64,000 nucleotides of DNA from Cydia pomonella. Lineage: Eukaryota; Arthropoda; Insecta; Lepidoptera; Tortricidae. Below, in pieces: positions 30,485-41,133 of the stretch. How positions within the stretch are numbered: position 1 is the stretch's first letter; each line of letters starts with the position of its first letter. The stretch is from assembly GCF_033807575.1 (NCBI RefSeq), contig NC_084730.1:8725986-8789985 (forward strand), read 5' to 3'. The notes beneath the pieces are model-generated. The model was not told the origin of the DNA and did no database searches. It was given only the letters and a program-made list of their open reading frames with translations. Made by a program: the position numbers and the translations under genes.

Positions 30485-30667
30485 TACCCCTAGTGTAAAT
30501 ATTTTCGACAGCGAAACGTGACGTACGCGTTTGCGTTAAGTGTCATTATGTATGAGATTTTTGACTTTCCAAAACGTCCCACTTGGCGCGCTGTTCAAAA
30601 ACCCATACAAAATGAGACTTAACGCAAACGTCACGTTTCGCTATCGACTAAAATTACACTAGGGGTA
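30485..30667. mobile_element. CAG-flanked MITE, uninterrupted copy
   Basis: 183 bp, ends tacccctagtgtaaat and attacactaggggta, cag on both sides. Near-palindromic: gacagcgaaacgtgacg...cgtcacgtttcgctatcg. Confidence 0.9.
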
Positions 30668-30668
30668 C

Positions 30669-30785
30669 AGTTGTATAAGAAGGGTCAAAAAAGGCGAGTG
30701 GCGTGAGTTACAATGTGAGCCGGAGCCGAAGGCGTAGGTAAAGGAATACGCCACGAGCATTTTTTGACCTACTTATACAACGTTG
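30669..30785. mobile_element. Foldback element abutting the previous MITE
   Basis: ttgtataagaagggtcaaaa ... gcgagtggcgt pairs with acgccacgagcattttttga ... cttatacaa. About 117 bp. Confidence 0.65.
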
Positions 30786-31004
30786 CATACAATATTTTTC
30801 CTACCATTCAACAAAAATAAATCTTAATTTAGGTAAACAAAGCAAAATTATATAGCCAAGATGCACGAGCATACCTTGTTACGCGCCCGGCCCGCCCCGG
30901 GCCGCGACCGGCCGGTCAGCGACACCTCGTAACTCATGAGGCCCTGGTACTTCCTACTTGCTAAATTAAATTTTTGGACAGTTTTTTCTCAATTTTGGCC
31001 GTAG

Positions 31005-31110
31005 CCTACGGAGACTAACAAGCAACGCTAAGCGGTCTTCGTAGTCTATGGGTGTTGCTATATTACGGGTGTCACATGCGTGTTTCTGACTTATGAAGTA
31101 ATTATTTTTA
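31005..31110 (-). mobile_element. Diverged copy of the poly(A) retroposon family
   Basis: cgtagcctacggagactaac...cttcgtagtctatgg...gtcacatgcgtgtttctgac keeps the order of the block in 11230-11320 but is strongly diverged and lacks the T-run. Confidence 0.45.
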
Positions 31111-31430
31111 CTATGCAACCAAATGAATATTTTGTAAGTTGGCAGCAATGCACTTAGTTTAAAACTGTATTCGTTTTGGTTTTGTTAGGTTGGTAGCCAT
31201 TAATCGCAGTAACGTTATAGCTTATAAAAGCACAAGTGATGTTATGAGGAATAGACAATATAGACTTTTCTTGAAACCTTTTATGTATGTTCTTATATTC
31301 GTGTTAATGAATGCATAAATGACAGATAACAGTAGAGGAGTAGGAAAATACACTAAATATACTTACACAAAATACATAAATACATAATGAGAATTCAAGC
31401 AAGAGAATAATAACGACCAGCGGTAGTATC

Positions 31431-31461
31431 ATGGTTCTGCTGCTGCATGCTGCCATTGCAG
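31431..31461 (+). other. Candidate short signal-type exon
   Basis: ATG opens MVLLLHAAIA followed by a good phase-1 donor (g|GTAAGA). Ten residues is short for a signal peptide and no partner exon is established, so this is only noted. Confidence 0.15.
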
Positions 31462-31479
31462 GTAAGAAAAACATATGAG

Positions 31480-31650
31480 TGAAAGGACCAAGACTAAGAG
31501 AGAGATAAATAGTGTTCTTTTAGACGTTTATTAAAAATGGGTAGGGATTGAGCACGTCTTATGTTAATGGGCAAAGCATTCCACATTCTTACAGACTGAA
31601 AAGTGAAGGATTTGACGTAGAACTTACTAGATGACCGAGGAGGAGCAAGA
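31480..31650 (-). pseudogene. Jockey-like LINE ORF2 C-terminal end
   Basis: - strand: FSV.ECGMLCPLT-type region in which WNALPINIRRAQSLPIF then LKEHYLSLS and a stop are readable. Fragment only. Confidence 0.65.
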
Positions 31651-31689
31651 AGGAGATTCTAAGAACACCAGACAGACGTAAGGAAACTT

Positions 31690-32318
31690 AACCGCTTTTT
31701 AAGGCGCTCTTATAGACGGATTTTAGGTTTTTGAGGGGGTGAAGCAGACGAAGTGGTAGAGCAGGCAGGCGGGCGCCCCGCGCGCCGCGCCCACAGCATG
31801 CCTACGTCCTTATTCTGACGCCATCTGTATTCTGGTTTGATAGTTCTGGGATCTTTTCCGGAAATTTATATTGACTATGATTATTACTCAATGAAATTAA
31901 ACATTAGATAATTATATACAATACTAGAGTATACCGCGGCAAACTGAGAACCTAGTAAAATGATACCAAATAATTTTGTGACAAAAAAAATATATTACTT
32001 ACTAATTCAGACAAAAGTTACAACTGTCTGCTTTAAATCATATATAGATACTTATTCAAAAGTTAGTTGACCTTAAGTTAAGTAATTTGTGGGAGTGAAC
32101 GTGGAAAGGTACATTTTTTTACAGGTATTGAGATAATACAAAATATAAGTATAAGGTATATAGCTCCAAAAAGTATATAAAACTTGTTATCTTCACAAAA
32201 AAAAACATGACTCTAACTGTAACGACTATTTTTTTATTTTTTTTTTATTGACGACGATTATAAACTTTAAATGCAAAAATCGAGAAAATTGCTATTATTA
32301 TAATGTATGAGTCTAAAG
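31690..32318. other. Gene B intron, no recognisable element
   Basis: GC-rich patch at 31765-31800; remainder AT-rich. No gene seen. Confidence 0.4.
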
Positions 32319-32321
32319 TTA

Positions 32322-32454
32322 GGGCCGGTACAGACGGACTGCAACTCGACTGCAACTTGTATGGGAACTGCATGCCGACTGCACTCCAACTGCAATGTCG
32401 ACGTGCAGTTCCCATACAAGTTGCAGTCGAGTTGCAGTCCGTCTGTACCGGCCC
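32322..32454. mobile_element. PIF/Harbinger-like palindromic MITE
   Basis: 133 bp with perfect 51-bp inverted arms (32322-32372 and 32404-32454) beginning gggccggtacagacggactg. Flanked by TTA on both sides (32319-32321, 32455-32457), the 3-bp TWA target duplication of PIF/Harbinger elements. The whole element folds into one hairpin with a 31-nt loop. Confidence 0.9.
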
Positions 32455-32579
32455 TTACTTAAAATAAATGATTGAATAAATAATGTCAATAGTGGACTTA
32501 TTCAGCATTAAAAAAAAACAATTTCATAGAGCTTATACTTTAGATTTTATTCATACCTAAATAACCCCGATTTCGTCAC

Positions 32580-33144
32580 TGGCTCACTGATGATCATCAA
32601 AACCCTTAGGGTACTTCCTGAAGTCCTAGGACGCTGACATTTGGTATGTCGGATATTAGTACACAAACAACAAAAAAATTCAATAACTTGAAATTTTTAA
32701 CCCTAAGAGGCCCCTAAAATGGGGGTGGAATTTTGTATGGGGAATCAATAATCGCTGAACTGATTTAGTTGATATTTTATATGTAGGTAGTTTTTGTTAT
32801 ACGGAAGGATATAGAATAGTTTTCAACCCCAAAAATTACTCCGAAGTGGTGAAAAGGGGGAGTAAAAGGTCGTTAGCGGAGAAAAAGGGGTTGAAGTTTG
32901 TATGGGGAATCAGTAAAAAGCTGATTGTATAAAATATGTCTCCAGATAAATATTTCAGAATTTTAAATAGTAGATCACCTAAGGGGATTGAAGATTGTCA
33001 TAAACAACGTATAAAAAGAAGTAAAGTCCCATCAAAAACATGTTCATGTCAAATTTTGCCAAGACGAAACCATAAGGCTCACAATGTCAAAAAGTTATCA
33101 GAACTCTTGTAGAGCCAATTAAGCCACCTAACTTTTAACTTAAC
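32580..33144. repeat. Probable interspersed repeat, unclassified
   Basis: Contains tgtatggggaatcaataatc and ttgtatggggaatcagtaaa with blocks of ggggttgaagtttg type, a style of non-coding repeat frequent in Lepidoptera. No coding frame, no ends found. Confidence 0.35.
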
Positions 33145-33292
33145 TTCACACACACACACACACGCACGTATGCACGCACGCACGCACACGCACATGCACA
33201 CGCACACGCACACGCACACGCACACGCACACGCACACGCACACGCACACGCACACGCACACGCACACGCGCACGCACACACCCACACAAGCG
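33145..33292. repeat. (CACACG)n satellite tract
   Basis: About 148 bases of CA and ACACGC repeats, with cgcacgta variants at the left end. Confidence 0.97.
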
Positions 33293-33299
33293 TCAAGCC

Positions 33300-34065
33300 G
33301 ATCTGAAATACGCTAGCAACTGACAATTCCCGTCGCTATTCGTTGGATGCGCTCCAAAGGGAGAAGCTCGCACCTACAGAAGTGCTCCTGCCCACAGATG
33401 AGAACAGTATTCCATGTGTGGGCGAACTTGCGCCTTATAAAGCTGGAGGCGGTGGGCTGGTGTGAAATACTGTCTCGATCTGTTGAGCGCACGGAGCTTT
33501 TTGAGGCTAATTGAGCCTTACCCTATAAATGGCCGCGAAACTAGACTTCACTCGAGATGTCGATGCCAAGGATTCCAATACTGGTTGTGGCAGTCAGGGG
33601 AGTGCTCTCAAAACGAGGTGACACCACCAACTCAAGAAGTGTAAGACAGCCGAAAAAGACGCTTTAAGACTGGTGCCAACTCCGGAGCACACTCACTCGA
33701 CTTATGAGTGTCGAAGTAACGAAGTGCTTTACGTACAGTTAAGCTTTGGTTGAACCGGATATCCACCGTACAGCTCTCGCACTGCGGTATGGTCAGCGGC
33801 GCGTGTGTCCCGTCACCCTAAGTCGAGTTGGACGCAAAGAGCTTACCCAGAATATCGGCTTTGCCTTTTGCGTTGTGGGCCAAGGAATCATTTCCCATGT
33901 GCTGAGATAGATAAGATGACGTGCAGTAATTCCCCTGAATAGCTTTGACAAGAGACCAGAACGCACGAGTCCCCGAAGGATGGCGCTCTAATTTCTCGCC
34001 GCGACTACAACAATTACGTTTTTAGAGGACCTGGAGGCGAAGTTAAACTTCTTTTTTAATGCGCT
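33300..34065 (-). pseudogene. LINE ORF2 fragment with palm deleted
   Basis: Read on the - strand: a pre-RT part (EKL-like arginine region, then AFWSLVKAI-type and a stretch before the reverse transcriptase), CAPELAPVLKRLF, then directly ILGIDISSEV, GKAQLASKKLRALNRSRQYF and LYKAQVRPHMEYCSHLWAG. The central palm with the catalytic YADD motif is missing, so fingers join thumb, plus several stops. Sense with gene B, in its intron. Confidence 0.7.
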
Positions 34066-34250
34066 GGTCTAATTTATGAATTTAAATATTATCGCAACTA
34101 GATATTATATTAAAGTCTGATGCGCTTCGATAACGGCTCCCAACTCCCGGTAGTCGGCGCTGGAGTGTCACGCCTGGTTTTAGTCAAGCGGTAGCGGTGG
34201 CGCGCCGCGGACGTTCAGTGCAGCGCCGCCGGCGCGGCGCCCATCTTTAC

Positions 34251-34718
34251 CAGGGCTGCCAGTACATAAATCCATCACTGTCACTGTCAGTACATATGTC
34301 CAACGTCAAATATTATACGAAATTCGATTGCATTATACGAAAACGATTATACTCGACTTTTTTAATGCTTACTTCAAAAACCGACTTGTTTTTAATAAGT
34401 ATTAACTAAAATCTCTTAATAAGCAGCGCCAAAACACAGCACAATAAAGTAAAACACGTCTCACATATTAACAAACACCCATCATATAGAAACCCAACCA
34501 ATCAAATGCCGAGTCTAAAGAGAAAAACAACTGAAACCGTCACCGTATCGTACTATCAAGTTGGCAATCCATCTCTGTTAATCCCGTGCTGAAATAGAAA
34601 TGCGAATTAACCATTCGTGTTCTTTCGTATCCAATTATACCGAACGACTGCGTGATAGATACGATAATCAGTCCGATTATAAGGAATTCGTATAGAATTA
34701 TACGATCTCGCAGCCCTG
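34251..34718. mobile_element. hAT-like MITE with 8-bp target duplication
   Basis: 468 bp, termini cagggctgc and gcagccctg, perfect 8-bp duplication atctttac at 34243-34250 and 34719-34726. No transposase frame. Confidence 0.9.
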
Positions 34719-34890
34719 ATCTTTACTCCCACCCCATCCCCAATTCACCTGTGACCTAGCTCTTGCTCGACAGAATGGCGCCAAGTAAATTTACGGTGAC
34801 CATGTTCCCGCATGCCGGGCATCTTCCAGATCAGGGCCACTTTAGATATCATTTTAAAATAACCAGCAAAATATTGAAAAAAGTACTCAC

Positions 34891-35019
34891 CTTGTACATG
34901 ATACCAGGATATAAAATCGTCTAAAATTGCTGTTGCCCAACAGTTGATATCTATGTGAGTTGTCTCGTTGTAATAAAAGCTTGCGTTTGGCCGTACAAAC
35001 AAAAAATGATCTTCAGAGC
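34891..35019 (-). CDS. Gene B, exon encoding first half of Ig-like domain 2
   Basis: 43-codon internal exon, phase 1 at both ends (acceptor ttttccag, donor g|GTGAGT). The product SEDHFLFVRPNASFYYNET has the B-strand Cys in INCWAT and the C-strand Trp in FISWYH twelve residues later. It matches gene A 3227-3409 at PN, YN-x-T, CWA and F-x-SWY but lacks the extra loop found there. Sequons NAS and NET point to an extracellular domain. Confidence 0.8.
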
Positions 35020-35104
35020 CTGGAAAAGAGTAAAATTATGGAAATGTTGAATGAAATCTGATCTATTTTCAGACAATTAAGTCGCTCTCAAGCGAATTCA
35101 AATT

Positions 35105-35620
35105 TGAGTTAATTTCATTCTTTCAAAACTATGGTTTCAGTCCAATGGGACTATTTCGCTAGTATCAAGGTATTAGGAGCTTTAAATACAATTAAAATTG
35201 TACGGTTAGTACAAGACAGTGTACGGTGATTTTCTCACCTCTTGTCAAGCGATAGCTGGACTGTACAAGTAGCACGTGTACTACCGGCCATTGACTCCAA
35301 AATGGTGGTTAAACGCGTTACAAGATTTAATTTTCCATTCACTGCACACTACCACATTAGTTTACTGTATAATACGTTATCGATATTACACTTTAAACAA
35401 TATTAATGAGCAAAAAACAAATGAATTAATCACGAGGCATGACTATCAAAATGGCGCTAGAACCGGAAGTCCAAATTTTAGTTATTATTCCATCTGTTTC
35501 CGATATGATCCATCAGTGTTAAAAGTGACTTTTCTTCATCCAAAAACGTCACTTTTTAAACTGACAGATCAAAATCATATTGGAACAGATGGAATGACTA
35601 ATATTTGATTACGCCTGATA
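35105..35620 (+). repeat. 0.5-kb interspersed repeat, uninterrupted copy
   Basis: Highly similar to 61600-62160 over its length: gggactatttcgc.agtatc, aaaattgtacggttagtaca, agacagtgtacggtgatttt, tccaaaatggtggttaaacg. Non-coding; the ATGG-rich text suggests a LINE 5' UTR, unproven. Confidence 0.75.
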
Positions 35621-35916
35621 GTAACATCCTTATAAACTAACATAGGTACATACTGTTCGGGCTCGGGTTCGCGTTGAATATTAAAAGTCGAGAGAAAGTA
35701 CAGAAAATGTTTATTAATGTTAAGCTATTCATGTTGTGTTATGAAATGTTATAATTATTTCCTAGTATTATTAGTAAACTTATGCAATAGGCCCCTGGGC
35801 GCTTGGTTAATTCAGTTTAAATTTGTCGCCTGAGGCAAAAGTGCAGGTTGCTTCACATTATGTCTTTCCACCAGTATTTACCCCAGATCAGTTCACTTTA
35901 CTACTCTTATTAGTCC

Positions 35917-36008
35917 AAGATCCCAGAGCCGCCAGACCTTACTTATTTTATCATGAATAAAAGGTATGGGATAATATAGTGTTAGTGTGTACTTTTAATG
36001 TCTGCATA
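35917..36008 (+). repeat. Left arm of an inverted repeat around the RTE-like LINE
   Basis: gatcccagagccgccagacc...cttacttatttt and atgggataatatagtgttag recur inverted at about 41134-41220. The arms enclose about 5.1 kb that contains the whole LINE and a foldback element. Confidence 0.75.
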
Positions 36009-36512
36009 CTTGCTACTGTGCCACGGCAAACATTACTGTCCGTATATTTTTGCGGTCAAAAATAGAAATACTACGATTTTTAGACCGATTATCAGTGTGG
36101 AAGATAGTACAGGGAAGAAAAATCAAGAACACATATTAGTTTCCTTAAAAATGTGAAGAAACAGTGCCAAAATAGACAAAAACATGTTACACAACAAGTG
36201 ATTTGTTCCGTGCTAGTGAAGACTTTTATGCGACTTAAAAACAACTGGAAGATCAGAGAACAATACTAGTGAAAAATACTACCCATTACGCCGAGGTTAG
36301 TTGAAAAATAAAATAAAATTCATCAAAATAACCTGCAAATATAACGGTAAACAAACTGCTTCACTCACCGAGGAATAGTTTTGCTACTGCTCAATAGAGG
36401 GCGCAAAATTCAAAGAACAAGAACTGCTCACGATCACCGTCTAGCGTAAGAGCGCCATCTAGCGTCGAGTAGGTGACAAAAGTTAGAAAAATACCATTTA
36501 AAAATCCTGAAC

Positions 36513-37385
36513 ATGGAAGAAGTTATGTCCGCACTCCGCAAGCTCCAACAAGACATGGACCAACAGAAAATTACAATTGAAAGGAACGGAGAGAAAGTTA
36601 CTGAACAGATAACAGAAAACATAAACAAAACTTTAGACACAAAATTTAGAATATGGGAAGACAGTCAAGAAAAATTACTGCAAAAGATAGAAAAACAGGA
36701 ACAGAGGCTTCATACGCTAGAAAAGCAAGTAAGACAGAGAAATTTGGTATTTTTCGGCATCGAGGAAAATGAAAAATCTTACTCACAGCTAGAAACAAAT
36801 ATCATTGACTTCATAAACAACTTCCTTTCAATAAAATTAAATAACATAGATATTCAAGAAGCCAGGAGGATCGGCAAAAAATCAGAAAACCCCCGCCCCA
36901 TTACTGTTACATTTACCACCTTGGGCAGCAAAATCAAAATAATTAAGCAAAAAGGTCTACTAAAGGACACTGCATACTACATAAAGGAAGATTATCCACA
37001 ACATATCTTGGAGAAAAGAAGAGAGCTACAAGAACAAGCGCAGGTAGAGAAAAATAAAGGAAATAAAGTCATTATAAAGTATGACAAATTAATTGTACTA
37101 AAAAATAATTCAGAGACCGAATCAAGCTCAGATACCAGGAAACGGAACCTATCCATCTCACCACAAAATAACTTAAACTCTCAAGTATACACTCCACAGC
37201 CTACACGCAATATTCAATTGGCAAAGAAAAATAAAACTGTAGTAACGCGGAATACATCCCAAAGCTCAGCTAGTACGTCACAAGGACCAGTTAAACCAGG
37301 CATCCTTAACTTCCTAACGAATAAGCAATCAAACGGCAAGCAGGAAGTAGATAAAAATAGAACCGAAGACAACTTAAACGCCTAG
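36513..37385 (+). CDS. RTE-like LINE ORF1 (coiled coil, RRM-like, C-terminal domain)
   Basis: 290 codons. Residues 1-75 form a Gln/Lys/Glu-rich coiled coil; about 76-150 start with RQRNLVFFGIEEN and contain ARRIGKKSENPRPITVTF, the L1-ORF1p-like RRM signature; about 150-205 give a C-terminal domain (KEDYPQHILEKRRELQEQAQ); the last 85 residues are Ser/Asn-rich and probably disordered. By family knowledge this is a trimeric RNA-binding chaperone that packages the LINE RNA. ATG at 36513 chosen because it starts the coiled coil. Confidence 0.85.
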   Translation: MEEVMSALRKLQQDMDQQKITIERNGEKVTEQITENINKTLDTKFRIWEDSQEKLLQKIEKQEQRLHTLEKQVRQRNLVFFGIEENEKSYSQLETNIIDFINNFLSIKLNNIDIQEARRIGKKSENPRPITVTFTTLGSKIKIIKQKGLLKDTAYYIKEDYPQHILEKRRELQEQAQVEKNKGNKVIIKYDKLIVLKNNSETESSSDTRKRNLSISPQNNLNSQVYTPQPTRNIQLAKKNKTVVTRNTSQSSASTSQGPVKPGILNFLTNKQSNGKQEVDKNRTEDNLNA

Positions 37386-37463
37386 CAATTAGCACCTCTC
37401 TCAGAACACGTATTATGCGAAAAACAAAACATATTAGCACCACTAATCCATCTTCCAAGCCGG

Positions 37464-40364
37464 TTGGTCACCGTGGAAGATTACGACCACAACCTTCCAA
37501 AGAAATCATCCGAACTTACAAAAATCAGCAAAAGAAGCTCACACCAGCTCCACATATTGACATATAATGTTAGAACTCTATCATCACACGAACGATTAAT
37601 CGAACTTAATGAAGCACTAGCGAATATAAAATATGATATCATAGGTTTATCAGAAATACGACGCCTCGGTAACGAAATTTCAGAATACGATCACTTCATT
37701 CTGTGTCACACGGGTCAAACGCCAGGAAAATATGGAGTCGGTTTTTTTATAAATAAACACCTAAAAAATAATATCGAGAGCTATGTTGGAATCTCTGAAC
37801 GAGTCGCACTTCTCAACATCAGAATTTCAAATAAACCGCTCACCATAATACAGGTCTACGCACCCACAGAGGCGGCGCAAGAAGAAGAAGTTGATACTTT
37901 CTACGAAGACATCTACGAAGCTATAAGTATGGCATATGAAGATTACATCTTAATGGGGGACTTCAATTCAAAAATAGGCAAACCACAAATGGACGAACAT
38001 CTTGTAACAAGGCAATATGGCTATGGTGAAAGAAACGCACGAGGACAGAGGCTCATAGACTTTGCGTTGGAAAACAAGCTAGCAATTATCAACACTTTTT
38101 ACAAGAAAAAACCCAAAAACAGATGGACGTGGCGCTCGCCAAATGGGCAACATAGAAACGAAATAGATTTCATTATGTCTAAGCGTCCACAAATATTTCA
38201 AAATATCGAAACTTTGAATCTAGATTATCCGTCAGACCACAGACCGCTCAGAGGTACAATAACACTTGCTACACCGAAAAAAAGTAGAGCTAACTACATA
38301 AATAAACAATACAGTATTCTTAAAAGCGAAGAAGAGATATCACGGTATAGAGAATACCTGACATATAACATAAATACTCTAGAGGACAACAATAAAGAGG
38401 AGACGGTACAAACCTATTATGACAAAATAATCAACATTATTCGAATAAGTCTACAAAGTGCTTGTAAAAAAGACTCGCCTAGAGAACGTAGTATACTGAC
38501 AGAACGCACGAAAAATCTAATAAAAAGAAAACAAGAGTTACAAAAAACTAAAAATAAATCTAGATCACAGAAAAACGAACTCAAAGCATTATACAAATTA
38601 ACCAGCAAATATATAAAAATAGATTATCAAAACCACAGATTTATAACCTTAGAAAGACATTTAGAGCAGAAAGGAAGCACAAAAAAAGGGTATAAAGAAT
38701 TACGAACAAATAAGACATGGATCAAAAGTTTAAAAAAAGAGGAAGAAACGAAAATAAGCCGTGCTGAAATCATAAAGGTTGCAACAGATTTTTACAGAAA
38801 CTTATATAGCGCTACAATAACACATAGGGGTCCAATAGAGAACTATTCATTGAAACCTCAGGGATCAAATGAAATATCAGGATATGACATAGAGCCTATA
38901 GGCTGTAAAGAAATTATAGAGACAGTACGAAAGCTAAAATCAGACAAAAGTCCAGGCTCGGACCACATAACGAATGACGCTATAAAAATCGGTCAAGATA
39001 TACTAGCCAGGCCACTAAAGAATTTATTTAATCAAATTTTAGAAAATACTGAAACACCTACACAATGGTCGGAATCCAATATTATTTTGCTTTACAAAAA
39101 AGGAGACCCTGAAAATATCAGCAACTACAGACCGATAAGCCTTCTGCCATCCATATATAAACTTTTTTCAACCATTATAAACCAGAGAATAAATGTATCA
39201 CTAGAACAGAAACAACCCATCGAACAAGCCGGATTTAGAAAAGGTTTTTCTACGATGGATCATATCCATACGTTGGAGCTAATAATAGAGAAATTTCAGG
39301 AACAAAAACGACCATTGTACGTAGCTTTTATCGATTATCAAAAAGCTTTCGATACTGTGTCCCACGAAAGTATATGGACAACACTAACAGCTCAACAGGT
39401 AGAGACAAAATACATAGATATTCTAAAAGCTATATACACTAAGAGTACGAGCCGAGTTAAACTAGAAACGATTGGTCCAAGCTTTCAAGTAAAAAGAGGA
39501 GTAAGGCAAGGCGATCCCTTGTCCCCAAGAATTTTTATTGCTATTTTAGAAAGCATTATTAGCAATCTAGATTGGCAAAAACAGGGCTTACTGATACAAG
39601 GAAAAACCTTAAGTCATCTTAGATTTGCGGATGATTTAGTACTACTGGCGGAATCAGCACCGAATCTGCAGTACATGATTGAAACTCTACATAAAGCTAG
39701 TCGACAAGTAGGCCTTGAAATGAACATTTCTAAAACAAAAATCATGTCAAATTACAGAAAATCAAACATCACTTTAGATAATGAGTTACTACAATATGAG
39801 GATCAATACATATATTTAGGGAAGCAAATTGGATTCAACAGAAATAACAATGAACTAGAAGTAGAGCGGAGAGTCAAAATTACATGGAATAAGTACTGGA
39901 GTTGTAAGGAAGTGTTTAAAAGTAAAATGCCAATAAAGCTGAAAAGGAAAGTTATGAACACATGTATAATTCCATGTTTAATATATGCAAGTCAAACGTG
40001 GAAATTCACCAAAAAAATCCAGAATCTAATAACTACATGTCAAAGAGGTATGGAACGTAGCATGTTAAACTTGAAAAAAATTCAAAAGATACGACACACA
40101 AGGATAAGAACAGCGATTAAAACTATAGATGCTCTCAACCAAGCTCAAAAATTGAAATGGCGATGGGCCGGACATGTGGCACGACTTAAAGACCGCAGAT
40201 GGACTAAAATCGTCACATTATGGAAAGGGCCTCAAGGCAAGCGACGCAGTGGAAGACCACACTCACGCTGGGACGAGGACATCATAAAAATAGCGGGACC
40301 AAACTGGCATCAAACCGCACTAGACCGATCAAAATGGCAAACTTTGGAAGAGGCCTTCACCTGA
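37464..40364 (+). CDS. RTE-like LINE ORF2: endonuclease and reverse transcriptase
   Basis: 966 codons. APE-type endonuclease: LTYNVRTLSS, GLSEIRRLG, VYAPTE, GDFNSKIG (about 165), SDHRPL (about 257). Reverse transcriptase: NYRPISLLPSIYKLFS, AFIDYQKAFDTVS (motif A, about 623), GVRQGDPLSPRIF (motif B, about 679), LRFADDLVLLAE (motif C, about 721), then KWRWAGHVARL (about 899) and GRPHSRWDEDI at the C-terminus, the hallmark of RTE/Proto2-type elements. All expected catalytic residues are present and the frame is uninterrupted, so it may be active. The first Met could also lie further downstream, near the HILTYN motif. Confidence 0.92.
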   Translation: MVTVEDYDHNLPKKSSELTKISKRSSHQLHILTYNVRTLSSHERLIELNEALANIKYDIIGLSEIRRLGNEISEYDHFILCHTGQTPGKYGVGFFINKHLKNNIESYVGISERVALLNIRISNKPLTIIQVYAPTEAAQEEEVDTFYEDIYEAISMAYEDYILMGDFNSKIGKPQMDEHLVTRQYGYGERNARGQRLIDFALENKLAIINTFYKKKPKNRWTWRSPNGQHRNEIDFIMSKRPQIFQNIETLNLDYPSDHRPLRGTITLATPKKSRANYINKQYSILKSEEEISRYREYLTYNINTLEDNNKEETVQTYYDKIINIIRISLQSACKKDSPRERSILTERTKNLIKRKQELQKTKNKSRSQKNELKALYKLTSKYIKIDYQNHRFITLERHLEQKGSTKKGYKELRTNKTWIKSLKKEEETKISRAEIIKVATDFYRNLYSATITHRGPIENYSLKPQGSNEISGYDIEPIGCKEIIETVRKLKSDKSPGSDHITNDAIKIGQDILARPLKNLFNQILENTETPTQWSESNIILLYKKGDPENISNYRPISLLPSIYKLFSTIINQRINVSLEQKQPIEQAGFRKGFSTMDHIHTLELIIEKFQEQKRPLYVAFIDYQKAFDTVSHESIWTTLTAQQVETKYIDILKAIYTKSTSRVKLETIGPSFQVKRGVRQGDPLSPRIFIAILESIISNLDWQKQGLLIQGKTLSHLRFADDLVLLAESAPNLQYMIETLHKASRQVGLEMNISKTKIMSNYRKSNITLDNELLQYEDQYIYLGKQIGFNRNNNELEVERRVKITWNKYWSCKEVFKSKMPIKLKRKVMNTCIIPCLIYASQTWKFTKKIQNLITTCQRGMERSMLNLKKIQKIRHTRIRTAIKTIDALNQAQKLKWRWAGHVARLKDRRWTKIVTLWKGPQGKRRSGRPHSRWDEDIIKIAGPNWHQTALDRSKWQTLEEAFT

Positions 40365-40550
40365 GAGGGGTTCCTGTTACATATCTACAAATTATTTAGA
40401 AAATAACTAACAATTCCAAAACTACTATGTAAGCAAAAAAAAAAAAAAAAAAACAAAAAATGATTTACTAACCATCATAAAGTAAGAAACAAATTGTACT
40501 AATTTAGCGGGAAATAAAAGGCTTTTTATTTTATTTTTATTATTATTTAT

Positions 40551-41131
40551 TACTTGCTATATTGGCCCAACGGCCATTTGACCGGTACAAGGTGCTAAAG
40601 GTTGGTAAAAATAACACTAACTTTTTTTAATATTCTCGTGGCTGATTTTTATGCATGTTTTAAAAAATATTGTTATAAATTGATAATCATATACGAGTAT
40701 ATGATACGCAGGGAACTATTACAAACTATTTTATAAGTAGCCAGACCAATTGGAGCGGCCCAACCATCTCCCATACCCACATAAAGTTTCACACAGACAC
40801 ACATATAAACTTTATGTGGGTCTGAGGGATGGTGGGGCCCCTCCAATGGGTGTGGCTACTTACAAAGTGTAATAGTTCCCTGAGTATCACATATAAAAAT
40901 CAAGAGTGAGAATATAAGTAAAGTTACAATATTTTTTGACAGCTTTATAGCGTCTGGCGTTACCGCTGGCGGAAATGGTCTGGCAATGTAGATTATCAAT
41001 TTGTAATAATATTTTCTATAACATACATAAAAATCAATCATGAGAAGTTAAGAAAAGTTAGTAATATTTTTAACTATCTTTAGCACCTTGTACCGGACAA
41101 ACGGCCGTCGGACCAATACAGCAAGTAGATA
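40551..41131. mobile_element. Foldback element with long diverged inverted arms
   Basis: Left arm acttgctatattggcccaac...ggccatttgaccggtacaag, right arm cttgtaccggacaaacggcc...gaccaatacagcaagt; arms extend over about 140 bases (tgatttttatgcatg, attgataatc pairs). A tighter inner palindrome with ends cagggaactattac / gtaatagttccctg (40709-40884) lies in the middle and may be a separate nested element. Starts directly after the LINE's 3' end. Confidence 0.75.
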
Positions 41132-41133
41132 TT

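Larger units (their letters stand above)
36010..40545 (+). mobile_element. Two-ORF RTE-like LINE, apparently complete
   Basis: About 500 bp of 5' UTR, ORF1, 78-base gap, ORF2 and a 180-base 3' UTR with an A-run (40437-40453) and a final aggctttttattttattttt. Left end approximate. Both ORFs are open. It lies in the gene B intron between the exons at 41232 and 35019, antisense to gene B. Confidence 0.8.

Noticed and set aside
9425..33292. Regularly spaced repeats suggesting CRISPR
   Set aside because: They are simple microsatellites without spacers, in an animal genome.
33079..33326. Long Cys/Val and Ala/Cys repeat frames
   Set aside because: They are translations of the CACACG microsatellite in two frames.
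35276..35608. 110-codon frame
   Set aside because: Lies in the 0.5-kb repeat; the sister copy at 61.6 kb does not keep the frame.
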